From Pseudomonas sp. stari2 (GTDB lineage Bacteria > Pseudomonadota > Gammaproteobacteria > Pseudomonadales > Pseudomonadaceae), in NCBI RefSeq assembly GCF_040760005.1, contig NZ_CP099760.1, positions 3,963,501 to 4,027,500 on the forward strand: a stretch of 64,000 nt of DNA, read 5' to 3'. This document shows, one piece after another, positions 51,713-60,785 of this stretch; position 1 is the first letter of the stretch, and every line of letters starts with the position of its first letter. Made by a program: the position numbers and the translations under genes. Below the pieces are notes generated by a model, which was not told where the DNA came from, searched no databases, and was given only the letters and a program-made list of their open reading frames with translations.

Positions 51713-52329
51713 CGCGCCTCCCCGTCCTTGGGTTTATAAAACAGGAATTTCCCGGTCTCGGCGGTCTTGGTGTACTTCTTCGCCCAGCTCGGGTCGACGT
51801 TGTGATCGTGGAAGTACAAAGCGCCGTGGGTGCGATCGGGGAGCTGACGGTTCAGGGCCTTGCCGGCGATTTCCTTGGCCAGCGCATATTCGGCGTCTTC
51901 CTTGACCTGATCGGACTTGCCGTCGCACCACCAGGAAAACTGGCAGCTCTTGGTTTCCGAGCCCTGCTTGACCACCTCGCACACAGTGCCCGGAAAACCG
52001 TCGTGACCGAGGCGGTTCATCACCACGCTGGCCACGGCCTCCATTTCCGCCGTGTCCTTGCCCTTGGCTTCCCAATAGATACTGCGAGCCAGACAGGTGA
52101 TGGGATCGTCCAGCGGCGCGGTGCCGGCCGGGTCGACGGCTTGCACCTCTTTCGGGGTGATGGCTTCGGACTTCGGCGCAGGAGGCGCGTCGGGTTTGTC
52201 GGCAGCCTTCTCTTCCAGTACCTCGGCTTTCGCTTCGGCCTTTTCCTTGATCGGTGCCTGATCCGTCGCCAGCACCGCGCCGCTCAGCAGGGTCAACACA
52301 AGACAACAGATCAGCCCGTGCAATTTCAT
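51709..52329 (-). CDS. Cell-wall hydrolase, SleB-like
   Basis: A 206-residue exported protein. Signal peptide (MKLHGLICCLVLTLLSGAVL, cleavage near VLA-TD), a charged Ala/Glu/Lys/Pro linker (residues 25-65), then a SleB (Hydrolase_2) domain: CLARSIYWEAKGKDTAEMEA with the catalytic Glu, VVMNRLGHDGFPGTVCEVV and CQFSWWCDGKSD. Such lysozyme-like enzymes cleave peptidoglycan. The ATG at 52329 is set by the signal peptide. The long upstream frame is not coding. Confidence 0.9.
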   Translation of the reverse strand: MKLHGLICCLVLTLLSGAVLATDQAPIKEKAEAKAEVLEEKAADKPDAPPAPKSEAITPKEVQAVDPAGTAPLDDPITCLARSIYWEAKGKDTAEMEAVASVVMNRLGHDGFPGTVCEVVKQGSETKSCQFSWWCDGKSDQVKEDAEYALAKEIAGKALNRQLPDRTHGALYFHDHNVDPSWAKKYTKTAETGKFLFYKPKDGEAR

Positions 52330-52530
52330 GATCGATTCTTCCGGCAGCGCCCGTCGCGGGCAAAGTGTTACGTGGCTGAGACGCCCGGTTTCCGGGGATT
52401 TCGCAGAGTGTAGACGGCAGAATTCGGCGCAACGTTCCGTGCTGAAAACCACACAATGAAGAAAAAAGACATTGCACGACCCCGGGGCGTTTCGCGCATC
52501 ATGGACGCACTCAGCCCAAGGGAGATTTCC

Positions 52531-53382
52531 ATGCGCTTCATGCCATCCGTTCTGCGATTCGCCGCGTTGTCCACGGGCCTGGCGCTGGCCGCTTCGGCCA
52601 TGGCCAGCGACGAGTCGCAATTGATCGAGTCGATCAACAGCTACCGCAGCCAGCCGCAGCGCTGCGGCACGCAGGCGTCCAGTGAATTGCCGCCGCTGTC
52701 GGCCGACCCGCGCCTGCATCTGCCGGCCAGTGGTGTCGTCGATCTGCAACAGGCCATGGCCAGCGCCAGTTACCCGATGGTCAATGTACAGGCGATCACC
52801 CTCAACGGCCCTCGGGATGCGGCTGCGGCGATGAAGGCGATTCAGGAGAGTTTCTGTCAGGTGGTGCTGGACCCGCAGTTCGTCGATATCGGCGTCAGCC
52901 GCGCCGACCGTGACTGGCGCATCACGCTGGCGCGACCGCTGCTGTCGGCACGCCTGGGCGACGGACAAGCCGAAGGCCAGAAATTGCTGACGCAACTCAA
53001 CGCCGCCCGCAGCCAGCCGCGCCAGTGCGGCGGCCAGTCGTTCTCCGCGGCGGCGCCACTGGCGTGGAACGCAGTGCTCGGCGGTGTCGCCCAGGATCAC
53101 AGCCGCGAGATGGCCAACAACAACTATTTCGACCACAAGGACCGCAACGGCGGCACCCCCGGCGACCGCGCCGAACTGGCCGGCTACAGCGGCCAGCAGG
53201 TCGGCGAGAACATTGCTGCCGGGCAGGACACCGTGCAGAAAGTGGTTGCCGGCTGGCTCGCCAGCCCCGGCCATTGCGCCAACCTGATGAACCCGCAGTA
53301 CCGCGAACTGGGCGCGGCCTATGCAGTCGATCCGAAGAGCAGCGCCGGCATCTACTGGACCGCGATGTTTGGCGGGGAATAA
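52531..53382 (+). CDS. CAP-domain (SCP/PR-1-like) protein with a degenerate second copy
   Basis: A 283-residue exported protein. After the signal peptide (cleavage near AMA-SD) come two related halves. The C-terminal half is a CAP domain: LAWNAVLGGVAQDHSREMAN, NNYFDHKDRNGGTPGDRAEL, VGENIAAGQDTVQKVVAGWL and SPGHCANLMNPQYRELGAAY. The N-terminal half repeats its frame (INSYRSQPQRCG versus LNAARSQPRQCG) but lacks the His/Glu cavity residues. AAGGGAG precedes the ATG at 52531. CAP proteins of bacteria have no settled activity; a lipid- or peptide-binding role is possible. Confidence 0.88.
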   Translation: MRFMPSVLRFAALSTGLALAASAMASDESQLIESINSYRSQPQRCGTQASSELPPLSADPRLHLPASGVVDLQQAMASASYPMVNVQAITLNGPRDAAAAMKAIQESFCQVVLDPQFVDIGVSRADRDWRITLARPLLSARLGDGQAEGQKLLTQLNAARSQPRQCGGQSFSAAAPLAWNAVLGGVAQDHSREMANNNYFDHKDRNGGTPGDRAELAGYSGQQVGENIAAGQDTVQKVVAGWLASPGHCANLMNPQYRELGAAYAVDPKSSAGIYWTAMFGGE

Positions 53383-53413
53383 TTCTCAAGGCACCCTCCC
53401 ATCAGAAGGATGC

Positions 53414-53442
53414 AAAAAACCGGAGCCAGGCTCCGGTTTTTT
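53414..53442. terminator. Bidirectional terminator
   Basis: AAAAAACCGGAG, loop CCAGG, CTCCGGTTTTTT between the CAP gene and the convergent DUF2474 gene; the A and T runs serve both strands. Confidence 0.9.
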
Positions 53443-53447
53443 ATGGG

Positions 53448-53600
53448 TCAGTGGGTCCTCATCCCCGCCGCATACATCGCCAGTTTCAGCAGACTCGCCA
53501 CCACCGCCAGCGAAAGCACGCTGCCGGACCAGATCAGTAGTAGCCAGCCGAGTCGTTTGTACCAGCGACTTTTCAATTCACGCATCTCAATGGTAGCCAT
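53448..53600 (-). CDS. DUF2474 small membrane peptide of the Cio oxidase operon
   Basis: A 50-residue peptide beginning MATIEMRELKSRWYKRLGW with one membrane helix (LLLIWSGSVLSLAVVASLLK) and ending GMRTH. It overlaps the cioB stop by 14 nt. Position, length and the K-R-W-Y-x-R-L-x-W pattern match DUF2474, the small protein found after cioB in pseudomonads and the counterpart of CydX/CydP, which stabilise bd-type oxidases. It is shorter than most gene-calling cut-offs and easily missed. Confidence 0.87.
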   Translation of the reverse strand: MATIEMRELKSRWYKRLGWLLLIWSGSVLSLAVVASLLKLAMYAAGMRTH

Positions 53601-54603
53601 CGCCGATCCTCACTTTGCCGCGGAACACGTAGTAGTTCCAGAAGGTGTACATCAGGATCACCGGCAGGATGAACAGCGCGCCGATCAGGGCGAACAACTG
53701 GCTGGTAGCCGGTGATGCCGCCGCCCACAGGCTGACCGACGGCGGAATGATGTTCGGCCAGATGCTCAGCGCCAGCCCGATATAACCCAGGAACATCAGC
53801 ACCAGGGTGAACACGAACGGCCAGTGGGTGTGTCGCTGACGCAACGAGCGCAACAACCCGAACAGCGCCACTGCCGCCAGTACCACCAGCCCGGCGAACA
53901 CGGTCAGGTGCGCATGGTTGAACCAGCGGGTGGCCAGTTCCGGATGCAGTTGCAGCGTCCACACGCCGATCACTACCACCATCACCAGCAACAGCCAGGC
54001 CAGCGGACGGCTGTAGTGACGCATCCGCGACTCGAGCATGCCTTCGGTTTTCACCAGCAGCCAAGTGCTGCCCAGCAAGGCGTAAGCGATCACCAGACCG
54101 ACGCCGCAGACCAGCGGGAACGGTGCCAGCCAGTCGAGACCGCCACCGGCAAACTGCCGATCCACCACCGGAATCCCGGCCACATACGCGCCGATCACCA
54201 CGCCCTGGGAGAACGTCGCCAGCAGCGAGCCGCCAATGAACGCCCAGTCCCACAGATGACGTTTTTCAGCCGGCGCCTTGAAACGAAACTCGAACGCCAC
54301 ACCACGGAAAATCAGCCCCGCGAGCATGAAGATCAGCGGCAGATACAACGCCTCCAGAATCACTCCGTAAGCCAGCGGAAACGCGCCGTACAGCGCCGCG
54401 CCGCCTAGCACCAACCAGGTTTCGTTGCCGTCCCAAACGGGTGCGACGGTGTTCATCATCACGTCGCGTTCCTGCTCGTCGCTGATCATCGGGAACAGGA
54501 TCCCGAGGCCCAGATCGAAGCCGTCCATGATCACGTACATCATCACCCCGAAGGCAATGATCACGCCCCAGATCAACGAGAGATCGATACCTTGAATACC
54601 CAT
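53587..54603 (-). CDS. cioB: Cytochrome bd-type quinol oxidase subunit II (CioB)
   Basis: A 338-residue, eight- to nine-helix subunit of a bd-type terminal oxidase. The N-terminal FGVMMYVIMDGFDLGLGILF and DGNETWLVLGGAALYGAFPL blocks are diagnostic for CydB. With subunit I lacking a long Q-loop and DUF2474 downstream, the complex belongs to the cyanide-insensitive (Cio) group. It starts 17 nt after the cioA stop. Confidence 0.93.
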   Translation of the reverse strand: MGIQGIDLSLIWGVIIAFGVMMYVIMDGFDLGLGILFPMISDEQERDVMMNTVAPVWDGNETWLVLGGAALYGAFPLAYGVILEALYLPLIFMLAGLIFRGVAFEFRFKAPAEKRHLWDWAFIGGSLLATFSQGVVIGAYVAGIPVVDRQFAGGGLDWLAPFPLVCGVGLVIAYALLGSTWLLVKTEGMLESRMRHYSRPLAWLLLVMVVVIGVWTLQLHPELATRWFNHAHLTVFAGLVVLAAVALFGLLRSLRQRHTHWPFVFTLVLMFLGYIGLALSIWPNIIPPSVSLWAAASPATSQLFALIGALFILPVILMYTFWNYYVFRGKVRIGDGYH

Positions 54604-54620
54604 GACTCAACGCTCCTTTA

Positions 54621-56036
54621 TCAGTGGATCCGGGTCGCGGATTCGAGGTTGTCGGTAACCGCCGAGAGTGGCCGGCGCGGGGTCTGTATCTGGGTGCCTC
54701 CAGGCGGGTGTTCGTGGTGTGGCTGCGGGCCTTTGCTCACCAGTTTCATCATGTAGCCGATGCCAACGGTGAACACCGAGCAGTAGATGACAACGAACAG
54801 CGCCAGCGAAGTGCTCATCTGCGCCACCGAGTGATGGGACGCGGCGTCATGGGTACGCATCAGGCCGTACACCACCCACGGCTGACGCCCGACTTCGGTG
54901 GTGATCCAACCCGCCAGCAACGCGACCAGACCGCTCGGCCCCATCAACAGCACCAGACGCTGGAAGCCACGATGACGGTAGACCTTGCCATTGCGCCGCA
55001 GCGCCAACCCCAGAATGCCGACCAGAATCATCAACATGCCGAGCCCGGCCATCACGCGGAAGCTCCAGAAAATCACGGTCGAGTTCGGCCGGTCTTCTTT
55101 CGGGAAGCTTTTGAGCGCCGGAATCTGCTTGTCGAGGCTGTGGGTGAGGATCAGGCTGCCGAGGTACGGAATCTCGATGGCGTATTTGGTTTTCTCCGCC
55201 TGCATGTCCGGGATGCCGAACAGCACCAGCGGGGTCGGTCCGTTGTCGGCGTTTTCCCAGTGGCCTTCGATGGCGGCGATTTTTGCCGGTTGATGCTCCA
55301 GGGTGTTCAAGCCATGGGCGTCACCGACCACCGCTTGAATCGGCGCGACGATCAGCGCCATCCACAGCGCCATGGAAAACATCTTGCGCACCGGTTGGGT
55401 GTCATTGCCGCGCAGCAAATGCCAAGCCGCCGAAGCGCCGACGAAGAACGCCGTGGCGACGAACGCGGCAATCGCCATGTGCGCCAGACGGAACGGGAAT
55501 GACGGGTTGAAAACAATGGCCAGCCAATCCAGCGGCATCACCCGGCCGTCGACGATTTCGAAGCCTTGCGGGGTCTGCATCCAGCTGTTGGAGGCGAGAA
55601 TCCAGAAGGTCGAGATCAGCGTACCGATGGCGACCATCACCGTGGCAAAGAAGTGCAAGCCACGGCCCACGCGATTCCAGCCAAACAGCATCACCCCAAG
55701 GAACCCCGCCTCAAGGAAGAACGCGGTCAGCACTTCATAGGTCAGCAACGGCCCGGTGATGCTGCCGGCGAAGTCGGAAAACCCGCTCCAGTTGGTGCCG
55801 AACTGGTACGCCATGACCAGACCCGACACCACGCCCATGCCGAAGTTGACGGCGAAGATCTTCGACCAGAAATGGTAGAGATCGCGGTAAGTGTCGTTGT
55901 GGGTTTTCAGCCACAGGCCTTCGAGCACCGCGAGAAAACTCGCAAGACCAATGGTGATCGCCGGGAAAATGATGTGGAACGAAACCGTGAACGCGAATTG
56001 AATTCGCGCCAGGTCCAGTGCCTCCAGGTTGAACAT
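54621..56036 (-). CDS. cioA: Cytochrome bd-type quinol oxidase subunit I (CioA)
   Basis: A 471-residue haem-bearing subunit that oxidises ubiquinol and reduces oxygen. Visible are RIQFAFTVSFHIIFPAITIG with the first haem ligand His, FAVNFGMGVVSGLVMAYQFG, FLEAGFLGVMLFGWNRVG with the proton-path Glu, and GWITTEVGRQPWVVYGLMRT. The Q-loop is short, as in CIO-type enzymes. I chose the ATG at 56036 (MFNLEAL) because GAGGAC lies 7 nt upstream. No ANR box is evident in the 108-bp upstream gap. It would permit respiration when cyanide or other inhibitors block haem-copper oxidases. Confidence 0.93.
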   Translation of the reverse strand: MFNLEALDLARIQFAFTVSFHIIFPAITIGLASFLAVLEGLWLKTHNDTYRDLYHFWSKIFAVNFGMGVVSGLVMAYQFGTNWSGFSDFAGSITGPLLTYEVLTAFFLEAGFLGVMLFGWNRVGRGLHFFATVMVAIGTLISTFWILASNSWMQTPQGFEIVDGRVMPLDWLAIVFNPSFPFRLAHMAIAAFVATAFFVGASAAWHLLRGNDTQPVRKMFSMALWMALIVAPIQAVVGDAHGLNTLEHQPAKIAAIEGHWENADNGPTPLVLFGIPDMQAEKTKYAIEIPYLGSLILTHSLDKQIPALKSFPKEDRPNSTVIFWSFRVMAGLGMLMILVGILGLALRRNGKVYRHRGFQRLVLLMGPSGLVALLAGWITTEVGRQPWVVYGLMRTHDAASHHSVAQMSTSLALFVVIYCSVFTVGIGYMMKLVSKGPQPHHEHPPGGTQIQTPRRPLSAVTDNLESATRIH

Positions 56037-56144
56037 GATGATGTCCTCATCAAGGCTGAAAAAGCGGCAACACACGGCCGGGCCACCGCCAGGCGCGAAC
56101 GCCTGCAGCCAGTCAATGCAAAAGGGTTGGATCGCGTGGGTCGG

Positions 56145-58469
56145 CTACGCGACCGACGACGGGATCAGGTTGCTCGCCTCGGCGGCTTCGAGACGGATCG
56201 CCACGAATTTGGAGGTCGGTGTATAGGTGCGATCACCGTAGCTTTCCAGCGGCACCAGCGGGTTGGTTTCCGGGTAGTACGCGGCAGCCTGACCCGCTGG
56301 AATGTCATAGGCGATCAATGTGAAACCGCTGACCCGACGCTCACGTTCGTCGCCCCACAGCGCCACCAGATCGACCTTCTGCCCCGGTTCGAAACCGAGC
56401 CGGCGGATGTCCTGCTCGTTGGCGAACACCACGTCGCGCATGCCGTAGACCCCGCGATAACGGTCGTCGAGGCCGTACAGCGTGGTGTTGTACTGATCGT
56501 GGGACCGCATGGTTTGCAGAATCAGATGCGGTTTGACCGGCAGGTTGCGCACGCCTTCGCTGATCAGATGTTCCGGCAGCACGCACGGGGTGAACTGGGC
56601 TTTACCGGATTCGGTGTTCCAGACACGCTCGGAGGCGTCGTTGCCGAGGTGGAACCCCCCGGGGATCAGCAGCTTCTCGTTGAAATTCTCGAAGCCCGGT
56701 ATCACGTCGGCAATCAGGTTGCGGATGCGCCCGTAGTCGCCCACCGCCCACTCCCAGTCGATCGGGTGTTTGCCCAGGGTCGCAGCGGCGATCCCGGCAA
56801 TGATCGCCGGCTCGGACTTCAGATGGGCCGACTTCGGTTTCAACTGGCCGAACGACAAATGCACCATGCTGAAGGTATCTTCCACGGTCACGCCTTGCGG
56901 GCCTTCGGCCTGTACGTCGATGTCGGTGCGGCCCAGGCACGGCAAGATCAGCGCGTCGCGCCCGGTCACCAGATGGCTGCGATTGAGTTTGGTCGAGATG
57001 TGCACGGTCAGGTCGAGTTTGCGCATCGCCGCGTGGGTGCGCGGAGTGTCCGGCGTGGCTTGAGCAAAGTTGCCGCCCAACCCGATAAACACCTTGGCTT
57101 CGCCACGTTCCATAGCGCCGATTGCCATTACCGTGTTGTGGCCATGCATGCGCGGGACCTTGAAGTTGAAGCGCTTTTCCAGGGCGTCCATCAGCGCTTT
57201 CGGCGCCAGTTCGTTGATGCCCATCGTGCGGTCGCCCTGCACGTTGCTGTGGCCACGCACCGGTGACAGCCCGGCACCCGGACGGCCAACGTTGCCGCGC
57301 AGCAGTTGCAGGTTGATGACTTCCTGCAGGGTCGGCACCGAGTGCACGTGCTGGGTCAGGCCCATGGCCCAGCACATGATCACGCTCTTGGCGCGGGCAT
57401 ACATGCGCGCGGCCAGTTCGATGTCATGCAACGGCACGCCGGACTGCTCGACGATGTGCTCCCAACTTGTGGCATCGACTTCGGCCAGATAGCTGTCGAG
57501 ACCCGACGTGTGTTCGGCAATGAATGCGTGATCGAACACCGGTTCGCCGCCGGTGGCCTGGGCTTCACGCTCCCACTCCAGCAGGAACTTGGCCATGCCG
57601 CGAATCATCGCCATGTCACCGCCCAAGGCTGGACGGAAGTACGCAGTATTGGTCGCTTCCCAGCCGTTACTCAGCATCTCGATCGGGTTTTGCGGGTTCT
57701 GGAAACGCTCCAGCCCACGCTCCTTGAGCGGGTTGATGCACACCACTTGCGCGCCGCGCTTCACCGCTTCACGCAGCGGTTCGAGCATGCGCGGGTGGTT
57801 GGTGCCGGGGTTCTGACCGATGACGAAAATCGCGTCGGCGTGGTGCAAGTCTTCATAGACCACCGTGCCTTTGCCGACACCGAGGCTCTCGCCCATGCTC
57901 ACCGCACTGGCTTCGTGGCACATGTTCGAGCAGTCAGGGAAGTTGTTGGTGCCGTAGGCGCGGACGAACAACTGATAGAGAAACGCCGCTTCGTTGCTGG
58001 CACGACCCGAGGTGTAGAACTCGGCCTCGTGGGGGGATTTCAGGCCTTTGAGATGCTTGGCGATCAGTGCGAACGCCTCATCCCAAGTGGTTTCGACATA
58101 GCGATCGACCCGGGCGTCGTAACGCATCGGATGGGTGATCCGGCCCTGATATTCAAGCCAGTAATCGCTTTGCTCGGCCAGCGTCGACACCGTGTACTTG
58201 TTGAAGAACGCCGGATCGACCAGGCGGCCGGTGGCTTCCCAGTTCACCGCTTTGGCGCCGTTCTCGCAGAACTTCAGCATGCTCGCGCCGGGTGCTTCAC
58301 CCCAGGCGCAACCGGGGCAGTCGAAGCCGCCGTTCTGGTTGGTCTTGAGCATGGCGCGGATGTTTTTCAGGGCGTTTTCACTGCCCAGCCAGTTCTTGGT
58401 GAGGCTGATCACAGCGCCCCAACCCGCAGCGGCGCCCTTGTAGGGTTTGTAACGGTCGACTTGTGACAT
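56145..58469 (-). CDS. FdhF/YdeP-family molybdopterin oxidoreductase
   Basis: A 774-residue molybdoenzyme resembling formate dehydrogenase alpha subunits and E. coli YdeP, which is linked to acid resistance. The N-terminal FDCPGCAWGEAPGA carries cysteines of the family; the Mo-ligand region is PDCSNMCHEASAVSMGESLG, with Cys where FdhF has selenocysteine. Cofactor-binding blocks include VVYEDLHHADAIFVIGQNPG and GRPGAGLSPVRGHSNVQGDR. No [4Fe-4S] ferredoxin or membrane subunit genes are adjacent, as usual for YdeP. The divergent neighbour is moaA, which makes its cofactor. Real substrate unknown. Confidence 0.92.
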   Translation of the reverse strand: MSQVDRYKPYKGAAAGWGAVISLTKNWLGSENALKNIRAMLKTNQNGGFDCPGCAWGEAPGASMLKFCENGAKAVNWEATGRLVDPAFFNKYTVSTLAEQSDYWLEYQGRITHPMRYDARVDRYVETTWDEAFALIAKHLKGLKSPHEAEFYTSGRASNEAAFLYQLFVRAYGTNNFPDCSNMCHEASAVSMGESLGVGKGTVVYEDLHHADAIFVIGQNPGTNHPRMLEPLREAVKRGAQVVCINPLKERGLERFQNPQNPIEMLSNGWEATNTAYFRPALGGDMAMIRGMAKFLLEWEREAQATGGEPVFDHAFIAEHTSGLDSYLAEVDATSWEHIVEQSGVPLHDIELAARMYARAKSVIMCWAMGLTQHVHSVPTLQEVINLQLLRGNVGRPGAGLSPVRGHSNVQGDRTMGINELAPKALMDALEKRFNFKVPRMHGHNTVMAIGAMERGEAKVFIGLGGNFAQATPDTPRTHAAMRKLDLTVHISTKLNRSHLVTGRDALILPCLGRTDIDVQAEGPQGVTVEDTFSMVHLSFGQLKPKSAHLKSEPAIIAGIAAATLGKHPIDWEWAVGDYGRIRNLIADVIPGFENFNEKLLIPGGFHLGNDASERVWNTESGKAQFTPCVLPEHLISEGVRNLPVKPHLILQTMRSHDQYNTTLYGLDDRYRGVYGMRDVVFANEQDIRRLGFEPGQKVDLVALWGDERERRVSGFTLIAYDIPAGQAAAYYPETNPLVPLESYGDRTYTPTSKFVAIRLEAAEASNLIPSSVA

Positions 58470-58825
58470 GGGACTTCTCCATGACGATGCACACAGGCAA
58501 AAACCTGATCGGATTTAAACAGCGACGACTGACTTTCAAGTTCAAAAGCCGTCGTTTCGTTTGACGGGGCCAAGGATATGAACCGCTGCAAAAACTTGTC
58601 TAATCGCTATTAATGACTGCGTTATCGAAAGCGTCTATCACGGCTTTAAAACCTTTAAATCCAGGCACTTGCAAAACTAAGAAGCGCAAGAACCCGAATA
58701 ATTATTTCATCATCGACAGCATCAATCGGCCGGTCATTAATAGTGATTGGACGCTGTCATAAGTTGCTCATAACCTGCGCCGACCCCATCCCTTCAATAG
58801 CGGATTTCACCCAAGCGAGGCTGTC
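58470..58825. promoter_or_regulatory. Divergent promoter region ydeP-like/moaA with a duplicated inverted motif
   Basis: 356 bp, A/T-rich at 58590-58760. CTATTAATGAC at 58607-58617 is mirrored exactly by GTCATTAATAG at 58733-58743; extended as TC(G/A)CTATTAATGAC(T/C)G, 14 of 16 positions agree. The 115-bp spacing and inverted orientation, one copy near each divergent promoter, suggest two operators for one regulator. No ORF seen here. Confidence 0.5.
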
Positions 58826-59824
58826 ATGTCAGAGCGCGTCTTGATCGATGGTTACAACCGCCGCGTCGACTACCTGCGCATGTCGGTCACCGACCGCTGC
58901 GACTTTCGCTGCGTGTATTGCATGGCCGAAGACATGCAGTTCCTGCCGCGCCAACGGGTGCTGACGCTGGAGGAGATCTATCAACTGGCGCAGAGCTTCG
59001 TTGCGCTGGGCACCCGCAAGATCCGCCTGACCGGGGGCGAGCCGTTGATTCGTCCCGGCGTCGTCGGGTTGTGCAAGCAAATTGCTGCCCTGCCCGGCCT
59101 GCGCGAACTGTGCCTGACCACCAACGGCTCGCAGCTCGGCAAACTCGCCGGCCCGCTGTTCGACGCCGGGGTCAAACGCCTCAACGTCAGTCTCGACAGC
59201 CTCGATGCCGAACGCTTCAAGCAGATGACCCGCACCGGCGACCTGGCACAAGTGATCAACGGCATCGATGCCGCCCGCGAGGCCGGATTTACCCACACTA
59301 AACTCAACTGCGTGGTGATGCAGGGCCGCAACGATCACGAGATCAACGACCTGGTGCAGTTCGCCATCGAGCGGGATCTGGACATTTCCTTTATCGAGGA
59401 AATGCCGCTGGGCATCATCAGCGAACACAGCCGCGCCGAGTCGTTTTTCTCAAGCACTCAGGTGCGCGAGCGGATCGCCGAGCGCTACACGCTGATCGAC
59501 TCTGCCGAGTCGACCCAGGGCCCGTCGCGCTACTGGCGGCTGGCAGAAGCGCCGCACATTCGGCTGGGGTTCATCTCGCCCCACAGCCATAACTTCTGCG
59601 GTACCTGCAACCGGGTGCGGCTGACGGTCGAGGGGCGTTTGCTAATGTGTCTGGGTAACGAACATTCTATGGATCTGAAAGCGGTACTGCGTGCCCACCC
59701 CGGCCAACCGGAGCGACTGGAGAAAGCGATCATCGACGCGATGAAGCTCAAGCCTTACCGGCACAACTTTGAAGTGAACGACGACGTGCAAGTGGTGCGT
59801 TTCATGAACATGACCGGCGGCTGA
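58826..59824 (+). CDS. moaA: GTP 3',8-cyclase MoaA (molybdenum cofactor biosynthesis)
   Basis: A 332-residue radical-SAM enzyme doing the first step of molybdopterin synthesis with MoaC. The SAM cluster is C-x3-C-x2-C in [14 protein letters not shown]; the second cluster ligands lie in [20 protein letters not shown], and the C-terminal GG of FMNMTGG is intact, as needed for activity. Other moa genes are not in the window. Being divergent from a molybdoenzyme gene suggests it is a dedicated paralog supplying cofactor when that enzyme is induced. Confidence 0.95.
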   Translation: MSERVLIDGYNRRVDYLRMSVTDRCDFRCVYCMAEDMQFLPRQRVLTLEEIYQLAQSFVALGTRKIRLTGGEPLIRPGVVGLCKQIAALPGLRELCLTTNGSQLGKLAGPLFDAGVKRLNVSLDSLDAERFKQMTRTGDLAQVINGIDAAREAGFTHTKLNCVVMQGRNDHEINDLVQFAIERDLDISFIEEMPLGIISEHSRAESFFSSTQVRERIAERYTLIDSAESTQGPSRYWRLAEAPHIRLGFISPHSHNFCGTCNRVRLTVEGRLLMCLGNEHSMDLKAVLRAHPGQPERLEKAIIDAMKLKPYRHNFEVNDDVQVVRFMNMTGG

Positions 59825-59852
59825 ACCGCCACGTTTTCAAGGCAAAAAAAGC

Positions 59853-60752
59853 ATGATCATCCGGCCCAAGATCAATCAGTTCGCCGTCCTGTTTACCCTC
59901 AAGGGTTCGATTGCCAAGCGCATCGCCCTGCGCACCCTGATGGTCACGCTGCTGGCGTCGGCCATCGTGCTGGTGGAAATGCTCCACCCGAGCAACTTCA
60001 CCAAGGTCAACGCCACGCCGTTCACCTTGCTTGGCCTGTCGCTGTCGATCTTCATGAACTTTCGCAACAACGCCTGTTACGACCGCTGGTACGAAGCGCG
60101 CAAGGCCTGGGGCGAAGTGATCGTGCATGTGCGCTCGGTAATTCGCGAAACCCATGTGATCCGCGAATCGGCACAGCGTCGCCTGTTGCTGCTCAACCTG
60201 TGCGGTTTTGCTCACGCGCTGAATGCGCGACTGCGCCGGGAAGACGAAGCCGCCGCCAGCGCCGAGTGGACCACCCCGCGACACGACGCACAGGTGCCGG
60301 ACTACAGCGGGCGCATCCTGCAAACCGTCGGCCAGCAATGTTCCGATCTGCATGAAGCGGGCGATCTCAGCGAATGGCGCTACATGCTGCTGGCCAACCA
60401 CCTGACCAGCCTGACCCAGGCACAAGCAGTGTGCGAGCGGATCAAGAACACCCCCCTGCCCTTCCCTTACACCCTGCTGCTGCACCGCACGATTTACCTG
60501 TTCTGTATCCTGCTGCCGTTCGCCATGGCCGAACCGCTGGGCTGGCTGACGCCGCTGTTCACGGCGATTGTCAGCTACACCTTCTTCGGCCTGGATGCGA
60601 TTGCCGATGAGCTGGAAGACCCGTTCGGCCGGGATGAAAACGATTTGCCGACCGATGCGCTGGTGCGGGGTATCGAGCGGGATATTCTGGCGGAGCTGGG
60701 GACTGAGCCTTTGCCACCGGCGCTGAAACCGGTGGACTACGTCCTCAGTTAA
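59853..60752 (+). CDS. Bestrophin family protein (UPF0187)
   Basis: A 299-residue inner-membrane protein of the bacterial bestrophin family, forming ion channels in characterised members. Blocks seen: LLGLSLSIFMNFRNNACYDR and WYEARKAWGEVIVHVRSV at residues 55-95, LPFPYTLLLHRTIYLFCILL, and FFGLDAIADELEDPFGRDEN with the family's D-E-x-E-x-P-F-G motif. AAGG precedes the ATG, 28 nt after moaA, so they may be co-transcribed. Ion selectivity unknown. Confidence 0.92.
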   Translation: MIIRPKINQFAVLFTLKGSIAKRIALRTLMVTLLASAIVLVEMLHPSNFTKVNATPFTLLGLSLSIFMNFRNNACYDRWYEARKAWGEVIVHVRSVIRETHVIRESAQRRLLLLNLCGFAHALNARLRREDEAAASAEWTTPRHDAQVPDYSGRILQTVGQQCSDLHEAGDLSEWRYMLLANHLTSLTQAQAVCERIKNTPLPFPYTLLLHRTIYLFCILLPFAMAEPLGWLTPLFTAIVSYTFFGLDAIADELEDPFGRDENDLPTDALVRGIERDILAELGTEPLPPALKPVDYVLS

Positions 60753-60759
60753 TCGACTG

Positions 60760-60778
60760 CCTTCCCCTTTGGGGAAGG
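60760..60778. terminator. Hairpin between convergent bestrophin and rstB genes
   Basis: CCTTCCCC, loop TTT, GGGGAAGG. It lies 7 nt after the bestrophin stop and 7 nt before the rstB end, and can be extended by GACT/AGTC. No T run, so termination strength is uncertain. Confidence 0.65.
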
Positions 60779-60785
60779 AAAGTCA

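Noticed and set aside
56037..56060. TTGATGAGGACATCATC before cioA as an ANR box
   Set aside because: The second half-site is displaced by two bases from TTGAT-N4-ATCAA, and the stretch overlaps the ribosome site.
55566..57266. 566-residue plus-strand frame opposite cioA and the YdeP-like gene
   Set aside because: It crosses two genes on the other strand and their intergenic gap, and has Arg/His/Gln-rich composition.
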